Source of the DNA: Pleurotus ostreatus/Saccharomyces cerevisiae fusant
Lineage: Eukaryota; Opisthokonta
DNA length: 22,361 nt
Direction of reading: 5' to 3'
Assembly (NCBI GenBank): GCA_024196135.1
Contig: JAMQCK010000457.1
Coordinates: forward strand, 1-22,361
A program made the position numbers and the translations under genes. This document shows positions 10,608 through 20,247 of the stretch, in pieces (the stretch's first letter is position 1; the number at the start of each line of letters is the position of its first letter). The notes below the pieces were generated by a model. It did no database searches and was not told the origin of the DNA. It saw nothing but the letters and a program-made list of their open reading frames with translations.

Positions 10608-11533
10608 CTATGGCTTTGCAGCGCCGTGAGCAATGACCTTGGTCAGTTCTAAAGTCGATGTCAGCAAGTGCTATAATGGCGGTGACATAGAGGTGCACTT
10701 ACGCGGCAACTTGATGCTTTCTTGCACCACGGTAGCCTCGATGTGGTTGTCCGGGTTTGGTGGGACGGCGACGACGTCCCCAGTCGTTGTCCAGCCCAGC
10801 TTCTCGACGTACGCGTCAAGCTCGGCGCCTGGACGAACGTTTAGCACGACGGCGCCGAAGAACGAAATGCACACATACCGCTCAGATCGAGGTACGTCCC
10901 TAGCCTCTCCTTCGAGATCTTCGTAAACGTCGCCTTCACCGCGCGGATCGCCACCTCCCGGATCGCGTCTTCAAACCCGACGCACTCGACGGTGTAGTTG
11001 TCGCGCAGTGTCTCGCACTCCGAGGACCGGTACGCGGTCCAGAAGGCCGGGAAGCGGCAGCGGTAGAGGAAGTCGTGGAGGCCCTTGAGCACGGGAAGAA
11101 GGGTGGGTTGGGGGTCGGGCTCGTCGAGTGAGGCATTGGGGGGCCGCTCGTCGAGGAGGGAGATGCAGAGGTTGAAGTCGGGCCCGGGGACGGCAGTGAG
11201 GGCCTTGAGGAGGACGTTCACGACGACATCGGGGTTGTAAAGCTCGGGGTTGAATTGATAGCTGAATAGCAAGGTGAGATGGGTAGATGAATATAAGGGG
11301 GGCGAACGCACAGCTTCAAAATCGCCAAGTTGGCCATGCAGTCATACTCCTGCGACCGGATCTGGTGGTAGAGGTAGTCCTCCAGGATGCCGACATTGGA
11401 GGGGTTGTACCGGTCTGCATTGCCCAGATTAAATTCCCTGATGCATGCGATGGATATCAAAGTGCTCACCGACGCCAGAGACGAGGTTCTCGATGAGCTC
11501 GGTGCGCGTCGCGGGGGTGTGCCAGGTCGCCAT
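10608..11533 (-). CDS. eIF3k: Eukaryotic translation initiation factor 3 subunit K
   Basis: Non-core subunit of the eIF3 complex that binds the 40S ribosomal subunit during cytosolic translation initiation. Exons on the minus strand: 11533-11470, 11414-11312, 11261-10879, 10828-10703, 10648-10608. Sum 717 nt, 238 residues, against about 218 in animals. Recognisable segments are R-Y-N-P-S-N-V-G-I-L-E-D-Y near residue 23, L-A-I-L-K-L-Y-Q-F-N-P near 51-61, and a C-terminal PCI/winged-helix region containing RDNYTVECVGFEDAIREVA and Y-L-D-L-S. The transcript ends with K-V-I-A-H-G-A-A-K-P then TAG. The start is fixed by the conserved N-terminus and by the short divergent spacer to the WD40 gene. 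The last intron splits a Gln codon. Not present in budding yeast, but normal in filamentous fungi, fission-yeast relatives excepted. Confidence 0.93.
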
Positions 11534-11644
11534 TTTGATTGCGGAGGGAGGGAAGGAGGACCGAAAATTTGGCACAGCCACCGGCGGGCTCCCTTTGTTT
11601 TCCTTTTACGCGCATCGACGCGACGCGTCTTCTTGATCTCGACC
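11534..11644. promoter_or_regulatory. Shared bidirectional promoter of eIF3k and WDR5-like gene
   Basis: The two start codons are divergent and only 111 bp apart, so both 5' UTRs and core promoters must fit here. No TATA box is present. The + side is pyrimidine-rich (CCCTTTGTTTTCCTTTT, 11591-11607) and an ACGCGT hexamer lies at 11623-11628, only 16 bp before the + strand ATG, probably within the 5' UTR. Confidence 0.6.
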
Positions 11645-13126
11645 ATGGCCGACGCGATGGACGTCGACGGCGGCGCGACGACGAATGGCAGTGAGGACGT
11701 AGTGAAGGAGGAGCCTGTGCCGTCGCCGGTGCCCCCGCCAGCGGCGAAGACGGTGGTCACTCGTTCGCTCATGCCTATTGCTGCTACGATCATTACGACT
11801 GCGGAGGCTGGGCCCAGCAAGGCTCCCCAACCTAAGGAAGAGGAAGAGGAGGAGGGCCCGAAGCCCATTCCTTACGACCCCAATAAACCCCACTACACGA
11901 CGCGCTACATCTTGACCGGGCATGCGCGCTCAATCTCGGCGGTCAAGTTCAGTCCGGACGGAAAGCTGCTCGCATCCTGTGGTGAGTGATACTCCCTGCC
12001 GCTCTACGCATGTATTTGACGTGGGAAACTTAAGCAAGCCGCCGACAAGACGATCAAGATATGGGATCCAGAGATTGGGGAGATCGTGCATACCTTGAAG
12101 GGCCACGAGGAGGGCATATCGGACATAGCGTGGTCTAGCGACGGCCAGTACATCGCAAGCGCGTCGGATGACAAGACAGTCAGGATATGGAGCGTCGCGG
12201 ATGTGAGTGCTAGATAAAGTACTTAGTGCGCGTCTGAAGCGCTCTGCAGGCCAAGGAAGTGAAGCGATTGATAGGGCATACGAACTTCGTGTTCTGTGTC
12301 GCTTACAACCCGGCGGGCAATCTCATTGTCTCTGGAGGGTTTGACGAGACCATACGGATATGGGACGCGTCAAAGGGTGAGTATAGTCGGCGCTGTGCGT
12401 GCCCGGAAACTGACGACTTGCACGCAGGCAAGTTCGTTCGCTTCATGCCTGCGCATTCCGACCCCGTCACTTCCGTCGGCTTCAGCCATGACGGGACCAT
12501 GATCGTATCCTGCGCTATGGATGGCTTGATGTACGTCCTCGTCGCCGCAGCGCTGCCTCGCCACACTGACTCGCCGTCAGACGCATATGGGACACGGAGT
12601 CCGGCCAGTGTCTCAAGACCCTCGTCGACGATGATAATCCCATCTGGTACGCATTCTCTAACCCCCTCGTGTGCCTCCTTCCCACCTACATGCTCATCCC
12701 GCACCCAGCTCGCACGTCCGCTTCACGCCCAATTCCAAATTTGTACTCGCCTCGACGCAGGACTCGACGGTGCGGCTATGGAACTACCACGCCTCGCGAC
12801 CCGCGAAGACGTACACCGGGCATGTGAATCGCACATACTGCATCCCGTCTTGTTTCGCGACCAGCAGGACGGGCGAGCGGTTGGTGCTGAGCGGGAGCGA
12901 GGATGCCAGGGTGTACATCTGGGATCTGCAGTCGAGACAGTTGGTGCAGGTGCTCGAAGGGCACAAGGACGTAGTATTGGGCGTTTCGGTAAGTCATTCT
13001 TACGCGTCTGTTGAAGATCCAGCTCGTTGACATGCTCTTCAGGTGCACCCAACGAAATGTATGCTGGCTACCGCCGCGATGGAGAAGGATCTGACGATTC
13101 GGATATGGGAGGATACTTTGACGTGA
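11645..13126 (+). CDS. WDR5/Swd3-type WD40 repeat protein (COMPASS subunit candidate)
   Basis: Seven-bladed WD40 propeller, best matched to WDR5/Swd3, a scaffold of the COMPASS/Set1 histone H3K4 methyltransferase complex in the nucleus. Exons 11645-11981, 12039-12202, 12250-12376, 12428-12530, 12581-12646, 12709-12988, 13043-13126 sum to 1161 nt, 386 residues. Residues 1-82 are a low-complexity extension with a Pro run and six consecutive Glu (65-70). Blades end in KIWD, RIWS, RIWD, RIWD, RLWN, YIWD and RIWE. Strong WDR5 signatures are [31 protein letters not shown] and T-Y-T-G-H. Of the arginine-binding Win site, the Phe133 equivalent is present (Phe182) but the human Phe263 position is Pro312. 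Other WD40 paralogues are possible but less likely. Confidence 0.88.
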
Positions 13127-13283
13127 CATCGGGCGATTCTTTCGAGTGATGCGGTTAGGATGAGCCATCGTTGTTCCCTACTAGTCTTGTGCTATTGTAT
13201 ACCTGCGCTCTTGCGCCTGAACGTGCAACCTCTGCCACAATAGCGTCCGAATGACAAAGCCAGAGTCAAGCTCGGAGCGCCGG

Positions 13284-13306
13284 TTCCAGGATCTTCTGGG
13301 ATGTTG
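13284..13306 (+). promoter_or_regulatory. Heat-shock-element-like array upstream of polyubiquitin
   Basis: Five alternating half-sites at exact 5-bp spacing: TTC (13284), GGA (13289), TTC (13294), GGA (13299), TTG (13304). The HSF consensus is alternating TTC/GAA blocks; here the two reverse blocks read GGA instead of GAA. It lies about 120-140 bp before the polyubiquitin ATG and 30-50 bp upstream of the TATA box, where stress-induced polyubiquitin genes usually carry such sites. Confidence 0.5.
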
Positions 13307-13336
13307 TCCACGTGCCGTGCGTCACATGTGCGGGGT

Positions 13337-13343
13337 TATATAA
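13337..13343 (+). promoter_or_regulatory. TATA box of the polyubiquitin gene
   Basis: TATATAA followed by GG, 82-88 bp before the start codon. It is the clearest TATA box in the window, consistent with a highly expressed, inducible gene. Confidence 0.75.
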
Positions 13344-14734
<1,391 letters not shown>

Positions 14735-14998
14735 GGATGTTGCTTGATCTAGACTCGTATATTGTACTCTACCACCTACACGTCGTATAACGCATCGTCA
14801 TGATTTTGGGAAGGATCTTGCCGTGTGAGCATCGCAATGCTGAGTTGAGCTTTGGGCTGCATGTTAGTTGTGGCGTATGAATGAACGTTGGTGAATGAAG
14901 TGGGCGTGGCTGAGAGCAGGAAAGTGATGTTGGATTCCGTTGCCGGTGGCTTGAAAGCGCGGGCTTGGCATAGTGTTTAGCACTTCGCTCCTTTTCAA

Positions 14999-15085
14999 GG
15001 GCTTGTGGTACAGTGGTAGCACGTTCGCTTAGCATCGATTTCACGTGCTTGCGAAAGGTCCTGGGTTCAATTCCCAGCAAGTCCA
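14999..15085 (+). tRNA. tRNA-Ala(AGC) with a 15-nt intron
   Basis: Acceptor GGGCTTG (14999-15005) pairs with CAAGTCC (15078-15084) with a G-U at pair 3:70, the alanine identity element. The D loop has AGTGGTAG. The anticodon loop TTAGCA..T has anticodon AGC at 15031-15033. Stem TTCGC pairs with GCGAA (15051-15055) once 15035-15049 (15 nt) is removed at the 37/38 position. The T arm is CTGGG-TTCAATT-CCCAG. The discriminator is A. Mature length is 72 nt before CCA. A TTTT at 15104-15107 is the likely Pol III stop. Confidence 0.95.
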
Positions 15086-15103
15086 TGTCTTGTGTTGTTT
15101 CTA

Positions 15104-15107
15104 TTTT
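15104..15107 (+). terminator. Probable RNA polymerase III terminator of tRNA-Ala
   Basis: The first run of four T after the tRNA, 19 bases past its 3' end. Four T is the minimum for Pol III termination, so some readthrough is possible. Confidence 0.55.
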
Positions 15108-15326
15108 GCGTGCTGAACGCACTCTAAGCTACGTAGACAGATTTTTGACGGCCGTACGTGGGCAGCCACAATATCAGACGACACATGGAGCTTGTTCAGC
15201 TGGCTCTCTGCACGCATCATGCTTGGCCTTTAGATGCCTAATTCAACTCCGATCTGAAGTTCAGTGTGTACGTTCAGAACTAAGATAAGATTATGGATGG
15301 TTATGATACAGCGACATGAGGACGGC

Positions 15327-17751
15327 CTAGTAGTGGTTAGGCTCGTCGTATTCTTTGTAATTGTGAGGGTGCCATTCTGTTGAAGGGGACGGCAACGGTG
15401 ATAGTTGAGTATCATCTTCTCGCCACTTGTAGGTAGGGGTAGATGGCTCTGACGACATAGGCGATAGCGTGAGCACTGCTTCTCCGCCAGGCGGACACAT
15501 AGAAGCTCGGACGTCGGGCTGAATGACGAACATGCCCGCGAGACGCAGGTCGTCCTCGTTCGGATGCTCGACGCGACCGATTTTGCTCAGAACTTCTGGT
15601 CGGCCGCGCACGAACCAGATGAGTTGCAAGAGGCCGAGCGAGTCTAGGACGTCGACGGCACCTACGGTGCGAGACTCGCGTGGGCGTACGAGCAGCGCAT
15701 TCGTGGCCATGAGAAGTAACGATACGGCCAGGCCGACGGCTACAGGCGTCAAGTTGAGCTGTACATAGGATGAGCTCAGGCTGAAGAGGCGTCGAAGCGC
15801 ACCCACATGGAGTCGCTGCACGGCCTCTGGGACCACGATAGGCTTGATAGTCGAGCGTTGTATCGAGTATTGGTCTTGATTGTTGACCTGATTGACTACG
15901 CAATCGCGGTCAGTGTACAGAAGCGCGAGACGAAATGAGGAGCGCACAAGACCAGAAGTACGACGCCACCAGTCGACTCAATGCATTCTCGACGTTGTGC
16001 AATTGAACGCGGCCGCGCGAAGCGTGTATCTCCGACCACCCAGGTAGCTTCAGACCCAGATACGAGATGATATACCTAGAAGGCGGTGAGCATGGCTTCG
16101 CAGCGCCAGAAACGCACAGTACTTCTCCATGAAGCCCAACTTATCTTGGTCTGCCCCGCCGAGAGTGAAAGTGGTCATGAATTGATTACTGACGGCGGTA
16201 CTCCACTGCACGAAATCAAGAGGTGAAGGACATACGGTAATGGTGGCGAGAACATACCAAGTCCAGGATATTCAGTTCCCACGGCGCGGGGGGATCTTGA
16301 GGCTGCCAAGCCGACAAACTGGAGCTGATAGACAGATTTGGAATCTGGCCGTCCAAGGGCAAACGCGTAGACGCAGAGATGTCGATGGTATGATTGTAGG
16401 CATACAAGTCACAGCCGAGCATAGTCATGTTAATCGGCATGCTCTGCTTGGTCGGGAACGTGATATTAGGCAGGACGGTCCCGGCGGAGTCTTCAACGTC
16501 GAAAGTTCCGTACAAGTAGAAGCTACGGTTCGTCGCGGGGCTCATGTCGTCAGAGGCACGGCCGGGAAACCCGAAAGCCATAGTATTGTTGGCTGTAAAG
16601 GTCAGCGAAGGCCATACAGTAAACAAAGAACATGACTTACGAAGGATGAACTTGGCCTTCACATTGCTCTGCCTTGTGCCGTTGGGATACACATGCGAGA
16701 TGTTATAGAATGCTATCTGATCACCCATGAAGATGCTCTGGCTCTCTATGTTGAAGTCATTGAGCGAGCCGCAGGTCACATTGAAGGTCGTTGCGTTGAC
16801 ATTGACGGTGTTGTTGCCTTCGTTGAGGACCAGCTGGTCGTACATGGTCGATTGCGCCAGTCCCACAGTCTTATCGGAGTCGAGAAGGACAACATACGGC
16901 AGCAAACTCGACGCGTCACTGAATAGAGCCCTCGCCAGCGCCGATGCGTCATCGTGAGAATTCTCGGTCTGCGTGCTAGACGTGGCGCCCAAATGAGGAA
17001 GGTACGAGGACTTATTCGAAGTAGACAACGTACTGCAACAAGCCATTGACGTGCGGATACGCAGCTATGCTACTCACATCGGCCGGGTGGGGATAAGTCC
17101 CAACCTGGAGTGTGAACATAGCGGGGATTGTCACATGAAGAATCGCGGCGTTGACCAAGTAGCTCGCTATGCAAGCAATCGATCCTAGGGCACTTCGTAT
17201 CCTGCTCTGACCGTAGAGCGTCATGAGAGCAGATCCGAGACCGATCCACGAGTTGTACTCGTCGTGCATAGCAGTCAGCGTCTGCTTGCTTGTCAACAGA
17301 CGCCGCAGAGCAAGTCGCTGGGTGAGCCAGATGAGCAAGGCGCCATAGACCTGAAGGTGGGGGTTCAGTGATCGGATGATGGAAGATGAAGCGCAGCGCG
17401 CACCGTGGCGAAGACGGTCCCCGAGACGGTGATCGCAGTGGAAGTCAAATCGTCGAACGTGCTGCTGGACAATGGGATCACGACCTCCTCCTCCAGATGG
17501 TAGACGCAAATGATGAGCAAAGCCAGGTGCATCCCGACGAGGAACCCATGCATCGCGTACGATAGCCTCCGCAGGAAACGGACTTGGCTAATCGTGTCAT
17601 TGAGCGAGGTCAGAAAGCGCTCGGCCGCGGCTGAATGTATGAGTACGCATGTTCTTCGAGCAAGCACAGAAGGCTCACCTGAGAAGGAGCTCCAGCTGGA
17701 TTGGGATCGTGGTGCGCGGGTCGGGCCCGCCGCATTAGTGGTGGAATTCAT
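15327..17751 (-). CDS. Multi-span membrane protein, uncharacterised basidiomycete family
   Basis: Function unknown; I recognise the N-terminal pattern (R-F-L-R-R-L-S-Y-A-M-H-G-F-L, then Q-R-L-A-L-R-R and K-Q-T-L-T-A-M-H-D-E-Y) as a large uncharacterised family of Agaricomycetes. Exons on the minus strand: 17751-17679, 17630-17404, 17350-17078, 17010-16641, 16592-16258, 16205-16123, 16075-15948, 15895-15327; sum 2058 nt, 685 residues. About four hydrophobic segments lie in residues 30-185. A central ~250-residue region with many N-x-[ST] sites (such as NNT, NAT, NVT, NIS, NGT, NRS) is predicted lumenal or extracellular. Another hydrophobic segment (near L-A-V-S-L-L-L-M-A-T) and a cytosolic Pro/Ser-rich tail follow. 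Intron 3 must use an unusual TAAG acceptor (17011-17012) because the nearer GCAG gives a stop. Intron 4 (16593-16640) is 48 nt with no in-frame stop. The start is the first ATG in frame and aligns with the neighbouring paralogue's start. Confidence 0.8.
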
Positions 17752-18127
17752 GAAGTTAGCTGGTGCTCCTGCATAGAAACAAACGAATGACTGGGTGCTC
17801 GTCGCGCGCAGCGAGGAGGAAGGAGTGACGGTCTGAGACACGACGGAGTATCCCTGAACGGTCTATCCATCGCCGAGCTGTGGAAGTCGGGGAAGCAATC
17901 ATGGCGTGTTCCCAACATTTCGACATCATGTTCGTTTGCGTCAAGCAGGGTAGTGGCGTGGGAAGGCTAGTCGTGTATGCCCGTTTAGCTATTGATTTTC
18001 AAGCTTCAAAGGACGGCAGTTTCTACTTGTGCGGCGGATGCGAAGGTTGATGCGATAGAACCCAAGGTAGGTAAAAGTCCTTAGAGTAGCTTCAAGTATG
18101 TATGGTGCTGTTGATAGCGAGGTGCTG
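17752..18127. other. Intergenic spacer between the two membrane-protein paralogues
   Basis: 376 bases between the stop of the truncated copy and the start of the full copy, both on the minus strand. It should hold the promoter of the 685-residue gene. I searched it by eye for the missing C-terminal exons of the paralogue and saw none. Confidence 0.5.
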
Positions 18128-18756
18128 CTAGCGACGACCCGATTCTTGGCCCATCTCGGACTCGACGAGATAGCTGGTGATGCAGAGGATGGGGAACAGC
18201 GCACTTCGAGGCCTAGTCTGGCCGTAGAGGGACATCAAGGCGGATCCGAGGCCGATCCAAGAGCTGTACTCGTCGTGCATGGCGGTCAGGGTTTGCTGAC
18301 TTTTGAGCAGACGTCGCAGGGCGAGTCCTTGGGTGAGCCAGATGAGCAGGGCGCCGTACACCTGCATTCACTTGTGTTAGACATTGTGCGCGCCATGTAA
18401 GGATATTGCACATACAGTTGCCAAATCCGTCCCAGCCATGGTAATTGCCGTAGCCGTCATATCCTTGGAAGTGTCCCCGTTGATCGGAATCTCTACTCTT
18501 TGTTCCAGACGAAGCAGAGAAATCACCAAAGGCGCCACGTAAATCCCGAACAAGAAGCCATGAACGACGTACGATGCTCGTCGCAGAAAACGACCTTGTC
18601 CGACCGTCTCACTGATCGAAGTTATAACGCGTGATACGCCGCCTGGGATGACGTGAGTACCGCAACAAGCACAAAAAGCAGAGTATACGTACCTGCCCAG
18701 CTATCTGGAGTACGAGACGTGTGTGGTACAACGGCATCCTCGATATCAGAAGGCAT
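18128..18756 (-). CDS. Truncated tandem paralogue of the multi-span membrane protein
   Basis: Three exons on the minus strand, 18756-18693, 18642-18416 and 18361-18128, sum to 525 nt and 174 residues. Intron positions and phases match the neighbouring full-length gene, and exon 2 is 227 nt in both. By manual alignment, exon 3 is about 55/66 identical in protein to the neighbour while exon 2 is about 36/75. Identity stops after S-Y-L-V (~18164); twelve unrelated residues and TAG follow. The product keeps the first two or three hydrophobic segments but lacks the lumenal domain and tail, so it may be a short membrane protein or a 5' fragment pseudogene. No frameshift or stop interrupts the retained part, and all splice sites are GT-AG. 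A pyrimidine-rich stretch precedes the ATG, as in an expressed fungal gene. Confidence 0.65.
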
Positions 18757-19440
18757 AGGGTAAGAAAAAAGAGGGATAAAGAGCGAACGTTGGGCAAGCC
18801 TCCAAGCGAAGGTGGTGGTGCGAGATACGAGAAGTCAGGAGCGTACATTCCGGATCTGAATATTTCCCAGTGCTTCCCGAGACTGAGGCCGATGCGTGGA
18901 GTCTAAACTTCCCGGCAGTTCAACATGTCGGCTCCGCAGAATCACGTTACAAGGGTCACGGCACGTGAGATTCGGCGTTTGCCGACGCCGCTCCCATGGT
19001 GTTGAACTTGAAGCTTGAAGGTCGAATACACAGGCGACTTGAGGTTGTGAGAAGCCATTGTACTGACTCACCCCGTAGCAGTTCAAATGCCGTATAGTCA
19101 TATCGTATTAGCTCTGGTATGGATGCAAGAGGCAGGATGCTGAGACTTGCTAGATGAGAGCGCGCCGCTGTCGCATACGACCCCTTCAGGGGGAGATAAT
19201 GAAGACATGGAACTCAATTCAGCGGCGTAAACGGTCTAAAAGAGCTCACCGAGTCCCCTACGCCCGACCCGACCCTGGGCCGACGCAAAAGCCCCCTCGT
19301 AACACCACCGATGACGCACCCCGCCTCGCTGGCGGTGGAGGGCGCGAAGTAAGATTTCGTGAGCGCGGTGGGAGACGTCGTAGGTGTGTGGGAGTTTATG
19401 TTAGCGGATGGGAGACCTCGCAGGCGCTGTAAGAGGCGTC
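18757..19440. other. Intergenic region, no gene seen
   Basis: About 680 bases upstream of the truncated membrane-protein copy. The first part should contain that gene's promoter. Open frames are short, without conserved motifs or plausible splice partners. Around 19366-19424 there are two imperfect copies of GGGAGAC[GC]TCG[TC]AGG, the beginning of the repeat-rich area. Confidence 0.45.
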
Positions 19441-19454
19441 GTTGGCTTGGCGCG

Positions 19455-19605
19455 GCGGCAGTAAGGCGGCGTGGCGAGCGGTGAGGCGATGCGGTCAACG
19501 GCGAGTAGATACAATGACTCAAGGGGAGGGAATGCGGCAAACGGCGAGGCGATGCAGCAGATGGACTGAATGGCGAAGAAGTACGGCGAGTCAAGGCGAG
19601 GCATT
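19455..19605 (+). repeat. Degenerate GGCGA(G/A/T)-rich repeat tract
   Basis: The word GGCGA recurs about eight to nine times in 150 bases at irregular spacing, often as AACGGCGAG or GAGGCGATG (for example AACGGCGAG near 19498 and 19538). The strand is strongly purine-skewed. It looks like an eroded minisatellite or a repeat-induced composition tract; no protein is encoded in a convincing way on either strand. Confidence 0.5.
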
Positions 19606-19788
19606 CGCCGCAGTTGAAGGAAGGCTTGAAGAAGAAGTTATCGGGGCGTCCGGGATTTTCGTGCTGTGTCTGATGCGCTTCGCAGGTGATAGCCCCGAGG
19701 GTATCAATACCGTGTGCGCCAAAGCTTCGGATGGCTCGTAGGTGGTCGAGGGTTAGGCGCGGTGGGTGAGCAATGGGGTGGCGATTGA

Positions 19789-19956
19789 CTATTGGTGATC
19801 AAGCAGTAGATTGAGTCGCGGGGCCTGCTCGGACAGCCATCCTCGCAAAGCAGCGCCGCGGCTGACGATGAGGGCGCTCTCGACTTGCGAGTCAACTTCG
19901 ACGACCGTATGCCTCTGGAGTGCGCGCTGGAGCGTCGCGCACGACAGTCGGTGAAT
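19789..19956 (-). pseudogene. Possible C-terminal coding relic
   Basis: On the minus strand one frame reads without stops from the 26-bp repeat to a TAG at 19791-19789. It gives a soluble-looking sequence with segments T-V-V-E-V-D-S-Q-V-E-S-A-L-I-V and G-W-L-S-E-Q-A-P-R-L-N-L-L-L-D-H-Q at its end. Composition is unlike the Arg/Ser/Pro-rich shadow frames around it. I cannot name a family, and no start or upstream exon is visible because the tandem repeat begins at its 5' end. It may be a chance frame. Confidence 0.2.
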
Positions 19957-20032
19957 AGTCGACTTCCCGTATGCTGGTCCATAGTCGACTCCCTGTATGC
20001 TGGTTCATAGTCGACTCCCAGTATGCTGGTCC
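19955..20032 (+). repeat. Tandem repeat, 3 copies of a 26-bp unit
   Basis: Three head-to-tail units at 19955-19980, 19981-20006 and 20007-20032. Each begins ATAGTCGACT and ends GTATGCTGGT[TC]C, with one to three mismatches between copies. Each carries the palindrome GTCGAC. The unit length is not a multiple of three, so it does not encode a protein repeat. Confidence 0.9.
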
Positions 20033-20182
20033 AGGTCGTCGTTTGGTCCCGGTAGACGATAACTCCGTATCACTTCAGCACTCCAAGAGAGAGCTGCGCA
20101 TCTCGGAGGGACTCTCGTTCATGGAGGCATTGGAGCCATTCCGCGTCCATGGAGCCATCCGCATAATGGGTTCGTCGCCGAT

Positions 20183-20247
20183 AATGGAAGGGGCAGATGA
20201 GGCAATGGAAGGGGCGGATGAGGGCAATGGAAGGGGCGGATGAGGGC
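20183..20247 (+). repeat. Tandem repeat, 3 copies of a 21/22-bp unit
   Basis: Units at 20183-20203 (21 bp), 20204-20225 and 20226-20247 (22 bp, identical to each other), of the form AATGGAAGGGGC[AG]GATGAGG(G)C. Purine-rich. It lies 150 bp from the 26-bp repeat with unrelated sequence between. Confidence 0.9.

Noticed and set aside
14769..15122. Minus-strand frame containing D-L-L-G-I-E-P-R-T-F-R
   Set aside because: The peptide is the well-known antisense translation of a tRNA T arm; the locus is tRNA-Ala.
17752..17841. N-terminal extension of the 685-residue membrane protein to 17841
   Set aside because: The extended frame has no ATG before 17751 (it would start on GTG), and the paralogue's start aligns with the ATG at 17751.
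19955..20247. Two short direct-repeat arrays considered as CRISPR
   Set aside because: Units are contiguous with no unique spacers, and the genome is eukaryotic. They are minisatellites.
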